Notes under the pieces: model-generated
What the model saw: only the letters and a program-made list of their open reading frames with translations
What the model was told of the DNA's origin: nothing
The model's database searches: none
Source of the DNA: Neurospora tetrasperma FGSC 2508
Lineage: Eukaryota; Ascomycota; Sordariomycetes; Sordariales; Sordariaceae
DNA length: 64,000 nucleotides
Assembly (NCBI RefSeq): GCF_000213175.1
Contig: NW_009799099.1
Coordinates: 1,315,560 to 1,379,559, forward strand
Direction of reading: 5' to 3'
In this document: in pieces, positions 11,110 through 23,964 of the stretch
Position numbering within the stretch: the first letter of the stretch is position 1
Layout: each line of letters opens with the position of its first letter
Position numbers and translations under genes: made by a program

Positions 11110-14100
11110 TTAGGCAAACTGGTCATCATCAACTCCAATACCGACCCCCCTCCCGCCCATGTCCCCCATCTCCATCTCCTGCATTTCCTCCGCTTCATGC
11201 CCTCCACCTCCCTTCTCCCCATCACCACCACCAACAACCGTGGGTCCAATCTCGTCCATCTTCACCACACTCTCATACCCAACCCTCAAATTCTCCGCCC
11301 CACTCAACGCCCTCTGCACCAAACTCTCATGCCTTTCCTCCACCAGCTTCCTCAGCGCCATCACCAAGAAATGCGCGACGACATCCACCGACCAGCCGTC
11401 CGGAATCATCCCCAAGACCTCCAAAACATCAAACCAGCCGCCAAACCGCTCGAGTAGCGCGCCCGTCTGCTCGACGCGGTCGCTGAGGTCCTCGATGGCG
11501 AGGAACTCGGCTAACAAAACGTGGAAGAGGTGGGACTGGGTTTCCTTGCTGGGTAGAGGCTGTTTTTGCTGGGCAGGCGCCGTGCTGTTGTTGAAAGAGA
11601 GGGAAAGGCCGCCCCTTAGGCAGTAAGAGACTGCGGAGTCGTAGTCGCCTAGGTGATGGACGAGCAGGCGGATGGAGTCTTCGTGGTCGTGGAGGCGGCC
11701 GTTGATAATGATGGCTTCGGGAACAAGGAGACGCTGTTTCTGCTGTGGTTGCTGCTGCTTCTGTTTTGAGGTATGTGATGCGCCGTGCTCTGAAGAGAAC
11801 TCTGCTAGGGAGGAGTCGATGCGCTGGCGGATGGCGCCGGCGTCGTAGTCGTTCGCACCGCCTAGGAGTTGCAAAAGTCGGAGTCGGCTTTGCCAGGCTT
11901 CATTGTCTGGAGGGGCGTTGTCGGTTAGGAATTGGCGATATGTGGGTTTCGGAGGGCGCAAGGCGCGGTAGGCTTCATAAGAGGCCGTGACGGTCGCTCG
12001 GGATTCTGGTGAGCTTTGTAGGTCGTTGATGACAATGTCGAGGTAGTACGTGATCAGCTCGTTGATATAGGCCGTGCTGCCCTTTCTGAACACGAGATGC
12101 TCGAGATAGTACTTGACTGCATCGGGTGCCTCTTCTCTTAGAAGGGCAACTACTTCTGTGGGCACCAACTTCGGTGCTTTGATTTTGTCGTCGGCGAAAA
12201 CTTCGACACCCAGCTTGGGATTACGCTTAGCAAGCCAGACACCGTATTTTTTCACCAGCTCCTGGCTACTGATGTTGCTGAGATACCTTCTGACTTGCAA
12301 CTCGCCGTCGCTCCCCAGCTCGCCGCCCCGGTCCTCTTCCCCTTCGATAATACGCTTCCATGTTTTGAGCACATAAGGCGATAGCTTACGTTGCTGATAG
12401 AGCCGACTAAGAACATACAGGCGGCGGTATCCCTCTAGCAGGCTAATCGCCCTATCAAAGCAGTCGACTCCGTGGTCCACGAGTTCATACAGTTCCTTTC
12501 GAGGTGAACCAGGCTCGCCAGACTTGCCTACAGGTGTGTTTTTGTCCAGCTCCAGGAGCACTAGTAGCAGGGACGCATCCACTGTCCGAAAGATCTCGGC
12601 CGAAATACTGCCGAATCCCCTTTTGTTTCTCCAAGCTGTGAGGAATCGGCGTAAGAAGTCCAGCACATGTCGAGGTAGCGCATCGACCGTCTGCGTAGCT
12701 TCGTTGTCCTTCTCCGCTGCGATGTACTCTTCGACGAGAGATTTGATTCCCCCATAAACCCAAATGCCCTTTTGGCCCACGACGATCTCGTTTCGAAGAG
12801 CAGGAATTAGTGACAAGACAACTCTTGCGTCTAAGTCACCGTCAAGCAGACTTGCTTCCATTTGCCTGGTCTCAAAATTGCTAAAGGGGGATTCGGCAGA
12901 GTTTAAAAAGTGAGTGACAAGCATGATGCTGGCTCGTTGCTTGACGTATCCGAGAGTCATAAACTCAAGCTCTGTCTTGGGCTCCCGGTTATTGATAGTT
13001 TTTATGAGACCGAGAAGTTCTGTTTTCTGTTCCGAGTTGTTTGAGCTGCTCTGTTGTTCTCTAGAGGTTGCCAACTCCAGGCTCGATTCCAACTGAAGCA
13101 ACAGGGGGTTTCGAACAGCCCACCATATGTTCGCCCCTGTCCAGACAGCAAGGCGTGACGAGCCTTTGGCAAGCACACGCACGAAATCCTCGTTCTCTCT
13201 GTTCCGCACCGTCTCCCAGTTTTCCGGCAGCGGCTCCTCTTCCGATCCAAGGTCTCGATCAAATAGTTCCTTCTCTCGTGCTAGTCGCTCTATGGAGGAT
13301 GCCGTACGTGAGTCGGCCCCCTTTGTGGACACAGTATGTGTTGCAGAACCCCCATTGAAGGGCGAAAACCTCCTCTGACAAAGCCGTTTGACTACTTCCT
13401 CAAACTGCATCTCTTCGCTAGCCAAGAGTGATCTGATGCCTATAGGGGCGTTGGTAGCAGCAGCAGTAGCTGAGTCATCCTTGTTAGGCACTTCCAGCCA
13501 AAACTTCTCTGCTTCATCTTCTCCGACGCTGACATCGAATCTTTGGATCTCCAAGCCCTGATGTACACCATCTTCGAACTCCTTTCCCATAGAAGCAAAG
13601 ACATAGCCCTCATCTTCACGGCCCATCGTCGATGCCCCTGGAGATGAAACGTCGGGCACACCCCCATCAACAGCAATCTCCCGTGGATATCTCTCAAACT
13701 CAACGGTGGGCCTCGTAGGCTCGCCATCCAGATTCACAAACATGCCGATGCCGGGGTCGAGGGGTCCTGTTCCCGTTACGAGCAGGAACTCTTCTGAGGA
13801 GGGGGACACAATATGTGGCTTCAAAAAGACTAATCCAGGTTGCGGTTTAGGCGATGCTATGCGTGCCGGCGAGACCCCCCCTGGGCCAGAAGCTTGGGAC
13901 GCTAGAGATGCCGCCGAATCTAGTAGGGGAGGAGGTAATGGTTTGTCCGCATCTTTTGAACCTGGGCTGGGGTTGGACTCTGGATTGGAGGAAGCTTTTG
14001 GTGTGCCAGGTTGCTGAAATACAGGATCCTCTTGCTCTCCTTGCAGTCTTTGGTTCCCACGCATGTTCCCTATCAACCCGGACAAGCTTGTGCTTCTTGA

Positions 14101-14986
14101 GTGGCCCTGGAAGTCAGCAGGGGCGAGTCTTGCTGTCGCCGATGATGCGCTCCTCGAGTGACCTCCATTTTCGGGGGGCCCTGCGATATTCTGGGTTTGG
14201 CCATATTGCCCTCCCGGAGCCGAGTCATCCAGGGAGGATATGCTCATTAACGGGATCTTGAGCTGCCGATCAACGTCTAGCAAAGCATAGCTTCTGGAAT
14301 CGGCAACGCATGCTATTGAGTCCCTCCGCACCGAGAGAGTACTCCCGGCAAAGTCGATCTTCCTGATGACACGAGCATCGTCCCCAATCCTCACCACCTG
14401 TATGCGTCTGTTGAGCGAAAGAAGAATGGTGACGGCGGTCCCTGGATATTCGAAATCCTCGTTCAAGTCCACACCTCCAATCCAGTTACAGTTCCTGACT
14501 TGGGTGGTCCCAAAAACCGGGCTCAGCTCGGGTAGCGAGTAGAAAGTGACTGTCCAGTTGCAAAGGATACAGGCCTTGCCTACGCGGGGCAGTAACAGGA
14601 TCTGCTGGACACCCGGTTTCGGGCCATTGGGCGAGCCGGAGGTTTCCGAGTAAGCAGGGAGTAGTCTCGACGCGAGGATGAAGGTGTCGGTACTGTTTGG
14701 ATCGTTGGGATCGCGCGGTATGCGGAAGAAATGGAGCAGTTCGGATGCGGAGGTTCCCACATACAGGTTACCGTCTGGGTTGGGCGCAAAGCAGGGTGTC
14801 AGTATGGCTGGGCGCATGGACAGCAGTTACAAGGTCGTAGGGGAGCTCACCCAGGTAGTCGACGCAGTTGATCTTGATGTCCTCGTCGTTGCCCTCAGCC
14901 GATAGAGGAACATCGTGGAGCAAGGGCCGCAAGACATATGGACCGGCTGCCATGGGCTTGGGGGATGCTGCGGGTGCGGGTGCCAT
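11110..14986 (-). CDS. VPS3: CORVET tethering complex subunit VPS3 (TGFBRAP1/Vps39-like)
   Basis: Exon 1 is 14986-14851 and exon 2 is 14774-11110. The intron 14850-14775 has a GTGAGC donor and CCCAG acceptor and joins NCVDYL to DGNLYVGTSASELLHFF. The product is about 1266 aa. Residues from about 30 to 400 form a CNH (citron) beta-propeller domain with the pattern GNLYVGTSASELLHF and FYSLPELSPV, interrupted by a long Ser/Pro-rich disordered insert. The C-terminal half is alpha-solenoid with Vps39 domain-1/2-like stretches (GRLHDHEDSIRLLVHHLGDY, a clathrin-repeat-like helix pair). This order is that of Vps3/TGFBRAP1, the Rab5-binding arm of CORVET at early endosomes. The paralogue Vps39/Vam6 of HOPS is the alternative, but the length and insert favour Vps3. 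An apparent ATG at 14817 lies within the intron. The gene shares a 687-bp divergent promoter with COY1. Confidence 0.85.
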
Positions 14987-15673
14987 TCCGGTGCAGCTTC
15001 GACAACATTGTTACCTGGGCATACCGGGTCGAGAAAGGCGGATTTGCGCAATGCGACTTGTACCACGTAGCTGTGTGTTGTTGTCCTTGAAGCTTTTCGC
15101 AAGTTGCAAGTCGAGAGGAAGATCGGATCGATGTCACCGGCTGCGGGATGGGAGCTGATGCGGGACACCTTCAGGCAGTTACGTAGTACCTACCTCTAGG
15201 TACCAGTGTACATAGTGAGGATCCCTGTACCTAAGTTCAGTGGGCTGTTGGTGGAGGTGACGACGCTGGGCTTTCCCTGTGCTGTTCCTGGCCTGGGGCT
15301 GTTGGTGCTGCGCCCTGTGCCCTGGGACAGTTCCAGGCGGGTCGATCTTGCCTCCCGTCGGCGGGGGCCTAGTAGGTGGCATGCCTGAAGCCCGGACCAC
15401 GGCAACAGGAGCGGCATAGGAACACCTCAGTGACGGTCGGCTGGTGTTTGGTGTCCGATGTAAGCTGAACACTCCCTGCCACGCATGCATCACCGTTTGA
15501 CATATTATCTCCCGACAATCATTTGCCCACATCGATACCACATCCCTCGAGAAGGTACAGTAGTCGACAGACAACAACCCAACACCGTTAATTGTATGCA
15601 ATCCCAACCCTAGGCCGGCCTAGGTCTCGTAATAAGAACTTGAGCACTGCGCAAGCAGGCAAATACCGACACT
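14987..15673. promoter_or_regulatory. bidirectional promoter between VPS3 and COY1
   Basis: This 687-bp gap separates two divergent start codons, so both promoters must lie in or near it. It holds TACCTCTAGGTA (15191-15202) and a perfect 16-bp palindrome close to the COY1 start (listed separately). Confidence 0.7.
15609..15624. promoter_or_regulatory. perfect 16-bp palindrome CCTAGGCCGGCCTAGG
   Basis: The sequence equals its own reverse complement over 16 bases and ends 49 bp before the COY1 ATG. It could be a dimeric transcription-factor site. The factor is unknown and the function is inferred only from symmetry and place. Confidence 0.4.
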
Positions 15674-18074
15674 ATGGCGGATGTCATCAGCCCGGAGGCT
15701 CTAGGAGCAGGAGGAGGAGGAGGAGGAGGAGGAGGAGGAGGAGGAGGAGGAGGAGACGCCCCGAATGCGACAAACAAGTTCCAAAGTGCCATTTCACAAT
15801 GGAGAAGTACGACGGTCTATACTCCCCAGTCTTGAAGCGCTTCTTCCAGCTGGTGTTTTCTGACTCTACCTTGTCTAGGTCTCGACTTCACTTCCTTAGT
15901 CTCGAATCTGGACAACACGGCGTCAGAAATCGTTACCTTCCAACGGGACTCGACCGTACAAAGAAAGGACCTCGCACAAAAGACCAAGGACTTTCGCAAG
16001 TTAGACGATGCGACCAAGCTGGGAGAGATCAAGGGGCTGCTTAAAGGTACGCAACATCTCACCCGAGAACAACGCCGGCTCCCAAAGTTAGTGGACTAAC
16101 ACAAACACCACAACAACGACAGCCTACCAGGGCTTTATCGACCTCCTGACGAACCACTCCAAGTCTGTCAACTCGGCCTTTCTCCACGCCTACACATCCT
16201 TATCCGAAGCGCCAGATCCGTACCCGCTACTCGAGGCATCGGTCGACTCGATGCTTGTCTCGGAAGACACGCTACCGAAGCTCACCGAGGAGAACAATCA
16301 CTTGCAGAAAAACGTGGCCAAGCTCACATCACAGCTTGAAGAGACGGAATCTCGACTTCAGAAAGAGTCCGACGCCAGAAGACAGCTAGAGGAGAATTTG
16401 GAATCCAAGGTCAGGGAGGTCGAGTCTTCGTGGAATGCCGTGCTCGAGGAGAAGCAGGACAACTGGACGGCCAAGGAGAAGGCACTCGAGGAGAAGATTG
16501 AGAACCAGGACCGTCTACTCAGCGAGCTCAAGGCTAGCTACGAAGTCAACCAGAGACTGGGCAAATCTGATGATGCCGAGGAACAGACCGGTCACGTTAC
16601 GAGCGCTGAGTTGGAGATGGTCCAGTCCGACTTGGAGCGCACAAGTACGAGACTTGCCGAGGTGGAAGCCCGCAACGAACAACTGCGCCTTGAGCTTGCG
16701 CAATCAAAGTCGCAGGTTTCCGCACAGCCGGCTACTTCTTTGGAGGACGACCCGGGATATCTGCGCGTGAGGTCGGAGAATTCGTCGCTGATCCGCAAGC
16801 TGGACGCGGCGCGAGTGGATAAAGAAGCACTGAAGAGAGAGCTGGACACCAAGCTCCGTGGGCTGGAGAGAGAGGTCGGCTTACTTAAGGAGGAACGGGA
16901 CGCGCTGAAGGCCAAGGTTCAAAAGTGGTCAGACTATGACGATGTGAAGCAGGAGCTAGAAGTTCTCAAGAGCATCGAGTTTGCAACAGGTGATGACGAC
17001 GACGCGGTACGAGCGGTTTCGGGCGATAATGCCGACGGAGACAACGAGGCGAGAGAAAAGGGGGATACGCTCGAGCAGCTTCTCCTCGCGCGGAACAAAA
17101 AGCTCAATGATGAGCTGACCATCCTGCGCGTCTCGCACCAGGACCTCCAGACTCGCCTTCAAGACTTGCAGGAAGAGCTATCTCGGACGAATGCCGAGCT
17201 TGAGAAGTCGCAAAACCTCAACGAGAAGCTTGAAGATGAGCTCTCGATCATCCAAGCTGAGGCGCCCAATGCTTTCCCTTCGGGAGCATCTGTCGCCCGC
17301 TATGCCCCCTCGATCGCACCCACACGGAAGTTGGGCGGTGGCAGGATATCCCCTACCTCTTCGATCGTGAGTGGCTTCAACCCCCGCGGTGCCGATCGCG
17401 ACTCGCCCGATTTTGCTGGCGGCGGAGCTGGTGGCATTCTCCCCATGATCACCGCGCAGCGCGACCGGTTCAAGAAGCGCAATGCTCAGCTCGAGCAAGA
17501 GCTGTCCGAGACCCACAAGACGGTGTCCCAACTACGACAAGAAATCGCTGCTCTCCAGCGGGACAACCTGAACCTCTACGAGAAGACGCGTTACGTGTCC
17601 AGCTATAACCGCGCTGGAGGCGGCATGGCGTCGGCCACCTCGACAGCCTCCTTCTCATCGAACCCTAACCCATCCGCTGTCTCCTTCGGCGCAACAAGCG
17701 GCAGCGACGGGAACCACGGTGGCGGCGGCGTAGCACTGGACCGATACAGAAAGGCGTACGAGTCCAACATCTCGCCCTTTGCGGCATTCAGGGGCCGCGA
17801 GTCTGCTAGGGCGTACAAGCGGATGAGTCTGCCGGAGAGGGCGGTGTACTCGATCACGAGGATGGTGTTGGCTACGAGGACGAGCAGAAACCTATTTGCA
17901 GCGTACTGCGTGGCGCTACATGTGCTGGTATTCCTCTCACTGTATTGGATGGGCTCGGCGGATGCAGATCAGCATGTTGTGACTGCGGCAGTCGGTGCCG
18001 TGGGTTCGGCCGCGGGGGGTGCAGGAGCGAGTAGTGGTGGGGAGTGGAGTGAGGAAGGGTTTAGTCATCGGTAG
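15674..18074 (+). CDS. COY1: Golgi CASP family coiled-coil membrane protein (Coy1)
   Basis: Exons 15674-15806, 15879-16046 and 16123-18074 give about 750 aa. Both introns have GTACGN donors and YAG/CAG acceptors and keep frame. The N terminus MADVISPEALGA is followed by a run of 15 glycines, then NKFQSAISQWR and LTSLVSNLDN-type residues typical of the CASP/CUX1-short N terminus. Residues about 100-480 are heavily coiled-coil (Glu/Lys/Leu heptads). The C terminus carries the CASP signature: an RYRKAYESNISPFAAF block, then the SLPERAVYSITRMVL and RTSRNLFAAYC region, and a single membrane helix around ALHVLVFLSLYW near the end. This topology is that of golgins anchored by a C-terminal membrane segment, which act in retrograde and intra-Golgi tethering. 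The final Gly/Ala/Ser tail is low complexity. Confidence 0.93.
15710..15754 (+). repeat. (GGA)15 trinucleotide microsatellite coding poly-Gly
   Basis: Fifteen uninterrupted GGA codons lie in COY1 exon 1, residues about 13-27. The run is perfect at nucleotide level, so slippage should change length by whole glycines. Confidence 0.97.
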
Positions 18075-20310
18075 GACCGATCGAAACACCATCCGCCCGA
18101 GAAGAATTGGCGGAAGGAAGAATGATGGGATGACGTTAAGGAACTGCATATCGAAGCGGTAAACATGATGATTGAGACGTACCAGTGGGCGCCTGGAACG
18201 GATAATTCGGCGTTGCGCCTATGTTTTTCTTGGATCGATAAGAGAGATTGCGCTCACATGCTGGTCTCGTTTCGAAACAACCATACCAACATCAAGCAAG
18301 TACATCATGTAGTAAAAAATGGATGATTGGAGCGGTAGTGCTATGGAAGGTGGTCGGAATTCGGATATGACAAGATGAAGAAGGAGGTCTTGGAGGGTCC
18401 TACGGGAAGGCCAAGATCTGAGCTACCGTGCCGTGAGCGCCTGCGGGAATACTAGGCCGGAGAAGTGACCCTGACATGCCTGGTTGGCCAAATCCGAGGG
18501 CTTCCTTCGGATCCATGTGGTGGCTTCGTTGTGGTCCATGAAGAGTGCTCCCTTATTGGGTTGGGTTTTGGTGCCAGCGAAGGCTTCAAGAGGGTGGTTG
18601 CGAAGCGAGTCGAGTGGTCAGTTAGGATAGATAACTTGTACTATTGTATAATACCTTCAGTTTTGGAAGATCTCCATGACCAAGTAGCGGTGATCGGTCA
18701 ATTAAACAAGCAGAAAGTGCCATCCCGCGTGATACGACAACTGACTGCATAGGAACAAGATCTCGTCACTCCCGCCCGCTCAACCCACCCATGGAACGAA
18801 GCCAACTATCTCCCAAGCAACCACCTATTTTCATTTGTTCCTCAACTTCCATCCCATCTATCATCGTTACGCACCTACCTACCTACCTGTACACTCTCGC
18901 TGTACCACAACACACGTCCACCCAATGACGGTACAGCGCAAACCCATTTGGTTGGCCATTGAACAAAATAGACGCCGGCCGTCTACCGCGGCCGCCCTCC
19001 ATGATTGCAGGTGTCCTGTCGTGGCACCGGTATTTCCGAAGTTCTAATGGGGAAAATCAAGATGACACCATGATTTGCGATTTCCCATAGGCGAGATCTT
19101 CATATGCATGGCAAGTTGGAGTCGGTAAGGTAGGGGTGGGCAATCTAATTTTCCTCGTGGTGATGGTAAGTAGGTATGACTTTTTTTTTGTTTTTTTACA
19201 AGTACCTACATAGTACGCTACTAGTTTGGTTTCGTTTGGGAAGATGGATGCCAAGGTGTTCTAAAATGTTCGTTGTCAGGCTGATGAAAATGTGTAGATG
19301 TAAGGGAGGTTTGGTGATGTGGGTGTTTAACTTGTTTAGGCTGTCGGTGAGCCGGTGTTTCTTCCAGCCGGAGTTACTCTTCAACAGTGATGAACAACAC
19401 TCAGTAATTCTCCTCGCTCTCAACTTTCGCCCTAGCAAGAGCATGACTTCGGTAAGTAGGCAATTTAGACAATATTCTCCTTCAACAACAAGGTAACATC
19501 TGGTCTCATCCTTTTCCAGACATCTCTAGGACACGTCTCGCAAGCATTGACTCGACATTCTGGTGTCTGAACTTGTAAGATCGCAAGTAACCTTCCACCA
19601 CAGCCGAACGGACGGGCAACACGGCATCCGTACTTGGTTTGTCATGGCGACACTGATCTGTGTTCCAATGACAGCTCTCCTTCCAAGCTTCATGAAGACA
19701 TGAACAGGCTGGACTAACTTCCCCTCTTTCGTCGGTCGTCGTCCTTCCTCGATATGTAGGTATTCGATTTCGATGCCACCTCCCATCTATGAGCAACCTA
19801 ATTTGCCCTATTGGAAAGAACCGAATACTCGCTACATAGAGACTGGTCTAGATCCTAATATTTGCCCAACTATCACTTCGCCTATTTCTGCATACAACGA
19901 ACCATACCGTTCCCGGAAAGAAGAAAAAAAGGACAAGGTTGGGAGAAGCAACCAAGCAAGGAGGAAAGCAAATCTATTTTTGCCCGCATTGCGACTTCTC
20001 ATCTGACGTTACATCAATCAGCGCGGACGGTCGGCCGTTCGGCTTACACGACGACAGGTCGATGGCAAGTCGGACTAATTCGTCCCACTTGGACTAGTGT
20101 CTTGCAGAACTTACAACATGTGTAGCCGCCCATCCTACACTACACTATTAGCCCACATTCTCAAAACATGGGTCTCTGTGGTCCAATGACACCAGTAAAC
20201 AGGGGTCCTCGAACACAACACCGGGCATGTCTGCTGTGGGAGGATTGACAAGGGGGAAGACCTGCAGACGGGAGATCGGCTTTGAGACATTCCATGTTTC
20301 TTGATTCTTG

Positions 20311-20335
20311 TTTTTTTTTTGTTTTTTTTTTTTTT
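20311..20335 (+). repeat. poly-T tract T10-G-T14
   Basis: Two mononucleotide T runs separated by one G in intergenic DNA. Confidence 0.9.
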
Positions 20336-21359
20336 CGTTGGAAGGGGGGGCAGCGGAGGGGAAGGGAAGAGAGAACCCGTAGACCGTATACTGTTGCGGA
20401 TGAATAGCAACATGTTTTGTGTGGTAGAGGAATGAAGTTGGCTGAGAGGAAGGAAGGAGCAGGAAGGATCAAGAGAAACACTTGTCGAATCAAGTAAATT
20501 ACTGACCATCGGTGCGGCCCCGACTTCTTTGCCCACATTCGACATGATATGAATCAGATAAAGCTGGTGGTAGATCCTCTTACACTTCAAAACCCCTCAT
20601 GGGTGTGTCGTCTTGGATGATTATTCTCTGTCTTACCTAGCTTAACGAGACTGACACTCACAGAATACACCCTACTTTTCGTTGCTAAAAAGGCCACCGG
20701 CACTTGTCGGCCGATCAGTCACCGGACGGCCATGCTGCCATGCTGCCACGATGCCGATCCCCGGACCCGTCGATGCCATGACGCCCGTGGACGGGATACG
20801 ATGGTTGGAACACTGGATGCGGTGCTAACGATAAATAGAGAAAGATCTTCAGTGCTCAGACGTTCCAGATTCTGCGCGGTCGAAACAATGGTAGACGTGG
20901 TGGATGGTGGTGATGGTGGATGAAATGTGCTTGCTCAACTCGACAATTCGTTCACATGCTGTTTCCCATCTTTCCGTCTCTCGCTCGATTCTTGATCCAA
21001 ATATCTTCAGTATTAGCTATCGATGACGGTTTATTCGACATCATTTCGGACATCCTGCCAAGCAAAGAGATTACGATACACTACACTACACTACATAACA
21101 GCCACTGTGAAAGGCTGGGAATCTTGACTGTCTGACTGTCAACTCGACTCCTAGTGTACCTGGTGCGCATGGAACCTGTGAGGAGAGGATGGATGATGAC
21201 GACGGGAGGACAGACAAGGGACCACAAAATAAAGTGGTACGCTAACACAGCGAGCCCCTACTAGCGCACGGTTCCGGCGCTTGCAGTGGATCAGACGGGG
21301 ATCTGACAGACAGGGACTCGTGTGGGTTCATCCAATCAACCTCTAACCTTCCAATTCTG

Positions 21360-21396
21360 GGGGACACGGGGACAAGGGGACAAGGGGACAGGGGAC
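21360..21396 (+). repeat. GGGGACAA minisatellite, about 4.6 copies
   Basis: Successive units GGGGACAC, GGGGACAA, GGGGACAA, GGGGACA and GGGGAC stand head to tail. Five G4 blocks at even spacing could also form a G-quadruplex on the plus strand. Confidence 0.85.
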
Positions 21397-22210
21397 GGAC
21401 TTGGGCCTTGCGGTCTTCTCTTGACGGTCTCTTGTCTTTCGTCCTCCAGACCACGCTCTTCTTTTTCGACGGGAGCACCGGCGGCTGCCCAGCGAACCAC
21501 TGAACATGCAGTGTTTCCTCTCAAGTGTCCTCACCAGGGGCATCCACGGTCATCCAGGATGCCTTGAACGTCAGGGATAGTAGTGTAGTACCGCGTAGCG
21601 CTACCATACCCTCCATGGTCTCTACCATACTTTTTGAGTACGTACTCCCCAAGCGAAGTGTGTGAGTGAGTGCGTGTAAACATGGGTGAGTGTATGTCCC
21701 TGTGCCGCCGTCCCGGAAGAGCGTTGCGTCTCTCTGGTCCAGTCAAACGTGTCGATGGGACTGCTTAATCTATTTAGCCCTCCAAAGCCGCCGCTTCTGG
21801 GAAGATGATGGAGGGTCAAGATCGACATCCTCTCCTTCCATACCGATTCTCATATATCTGCCATCTGGAGCCTCCTCCTCGTCCTCCTCCTTCTTCTACC
21901 GACCTCTTATTTGATCTCACTAGCATATTCACTGGTTGGATTATTTCTTTGAGGGTCGTCTTTCAGTTGTTTTCTTTTTGGGTTCTCTTATATCACGGTT
22001 TTCCTGGGTTCTTTTCGTCTCTTAACGGGTTTCGACGATTTCCTATTCATCATCATCATCACGATACCCAATCTCAGCAGCAAAAAGAACCACTGGTGGT
22101 TATTGGTTTTCTCAGAAAGGCGGCTTTCACTATTGGGCAACGACAAAAAGCAACAATTTAGTTCATCATCTTGCTCAATCCCACTACACAACAACAAACA
22201 CAACACCACA

Positions 22211-23196
22211 ATGCGTGCCTCACTATTCCTCTCGGCGCTCAGCGTCTCCTCCGTTATGGCCGCCCCACTACTTCCCGAGATCAACGCCCACTCAGCTCCC
22301 GCCGACTCCCTCAAGAAGATATCAGAGTACTTCAACCTCCTCGCGGTCAAGGTCCAACAAAGCAAATTCGAGAGCGCCGTACCAACATGTGACCTCTCCA
22401 AAGTGGTCATGCCCCAAGGTAAGCTTTTCAACGCGTCCCCTCTCATCCACCTGAGCTCATGCTAACCAAAACCTCACCCTCTCTCCAGCTCCCTCCCCGC
22501 TTCCACCCCCTTCCTTCGGCCTAACCCTCCGCCACGTCGCCCTCGGCCGTGGCACCCAAAACTACACCTGCGACCCTTCCACCCCCACCGCGGCTCCCGT
22601 CGCCAATGGCGCCGTCGCCTCTCTTTTCAACGCCTCCTGCATCGTCTCCGCTTACCCCGACATCGGCGCCATGTTGTCGACTGTCTCCCTGAACTTCAAC
22701 CTCTCCGACCTAGCCTCCATCGCTTCCTCCGTCGCTTCCGCCCTTCCTTTCCCTCCTTCTTTTCTCAAACAGACCCTCGCGCCCACCTCCGGCATGGCCG
22801 TCTCAGGCGCACATTACTTCACCAACGCATCCACGCCCTTTTTCAACATGGATGCCTCGCAGTGGAAGATTGGTGAGGCGCCGTGTGCCAAGAACAGCAG
22901 TACGCCTGCTCCAGAAGCGGCGCCGAGGGGCCAACAAGGTGAAAAGGCGGTTGCTTGGTTGAAGTTGATCACACGCCCGGGAGCGACGGGCGGACTGCAG
23001 GAAGTGTATAGGGTAGAGACGGCGGGAGGAAGCGCGCCCGAGACGTGTCAGGGGATGCCGGAGCATTTCGAAGTGCAGTATGCTGCTCAGTAAGTTTTTA
23101 TCCCTTCAAAACACCTCATGAAAACTTTGTAAACAAAGACGGGACGGATGGTGGCTAACATTGTTGGAAAATAGGTACTGGTTTTATGGCAACTAA
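22211..23196 (+). CDS. secreted DUF3455-family protein
   Basis: Exons 22211-22418, 22489-23089 and 23175-23196 give 276 aa. Intron 1 has a GTAAGC donor, GCTAAC branch and CCAG acceptor. Intron 2 has GTAAGT and ATAG and leaves a 22-nt last exon encoding QYWFYGN and stop. The protein starts with a signal peptide (MRASLFLSALSVSSVMAAP). The central block LTLRHVALGRGTQNYTCD is the hallmark of DUF3455, a family of fungal and bacterial secreted proteins sometimes annotated as malate dehydrogenase without enzymatic support. Several NxS/T sites fit secretion. No catalytic role is established, and I claim only the family. The gene stands alone between long spacers. Confidence 0.88.
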
Positions 23197-23964
23197 AAAC
23201 TTTTCTGGGATGTCCCTCAGTGACTGACCATTGGATTGGATGTGGAAAATCAAACCAAAAACAAGCACCACAAAAAAAAAAAAAGACAACATGTATTTTA
23301 TGGAGGAGACATCTTCTTCTTCTTTTTGTTTCTTTTCTCTCCTTTGTCTTTATTTCTCAACAATTTTCTTGTGCAATCACTTGCATATTTATACCTACCT
23401 ACACCACAAAGAGGGCGTTAATGGCGGCGCCAAACAGGCACATTGTGTTGGATAAATGACAGATGGATAGCACGAGCTATGGATATAAAACTCTTGTTAG
23501 TAATACCGGGCTGACTGCCTGATCATCAACCATGGTCGGACGAGGAGAGGGTGAGGAACTGCTGGACTTGAGTAGTGGGAGATGAACAAATAAAACCAAA
23601 TGTCAACTGAGGATTGGTGCTAAAAGTGATACGCGCAATGACCGAGTGCTTACGGAGATTCACAGCCTTTTGGAGAAGAGAAGGGGATAGTCACTTGAAA
23701 TACGCATGTTTAAGCCTTCGGCACATTGCGAAAGAATGGTAGTAACGATTTACGCCTTGGCAATAACCGGCTGCTTAGTAGTTTTGGTTTCCTCTCTATA
23801 CCTTGTCCTGCTTCTTGCCGGTACTCTGCGGTCTACCCTGTAATCAAAGGGTATGTGACTTGACCATTCAATAGCTAATACGTTAACATTACGATCACTC
23901 TTTCTTCTCTCTCCCCTCTCACCCTTGCTGCCCCCTCCATAAATCGTCCTTCCCCATCGTCCAT
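23197..23964. other. spacer between convergent genes
   Basis: This holds the 3' flanks of the DUF3455 gene and AP-1 gamma. It has an A12-type run near 23272 and pyrimidine-rich stretches. No coding signal. Confidence 0.4.

Larger units (their letters stand above)
18075..22210. other. 4.1-kb spacer, no supported gene
   Basis: Only short open frames without family match. It contains simple repeats (T-runs at 20311-20335, a GGGGACAA minisatellite at 21360-21396, ACTAC runs near 21080) and CTACCTAC-type motifs near 18870. The last few hundred bases, C/T-rich with CAACA runs before 22211, look like promoter and 5' UTR of the downstream secreted-protein gene. Confidence 0.45.

Noticed and set aside
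14768-14817. ATG at 14817 as the VPS3 start
   Set aside because: It lies inside the intron 14850-14775. The spliced model starting at 14986 restores the conserved DGNLYVGTSASELL join.
15610-15792. Minus-strand frame with a long poly-Pro run
   Set aside because: It is the reverse strand of the (GGA)15 repeat in COY1 exon 1, whose plus-strand reading fits the CASP family across two introns.
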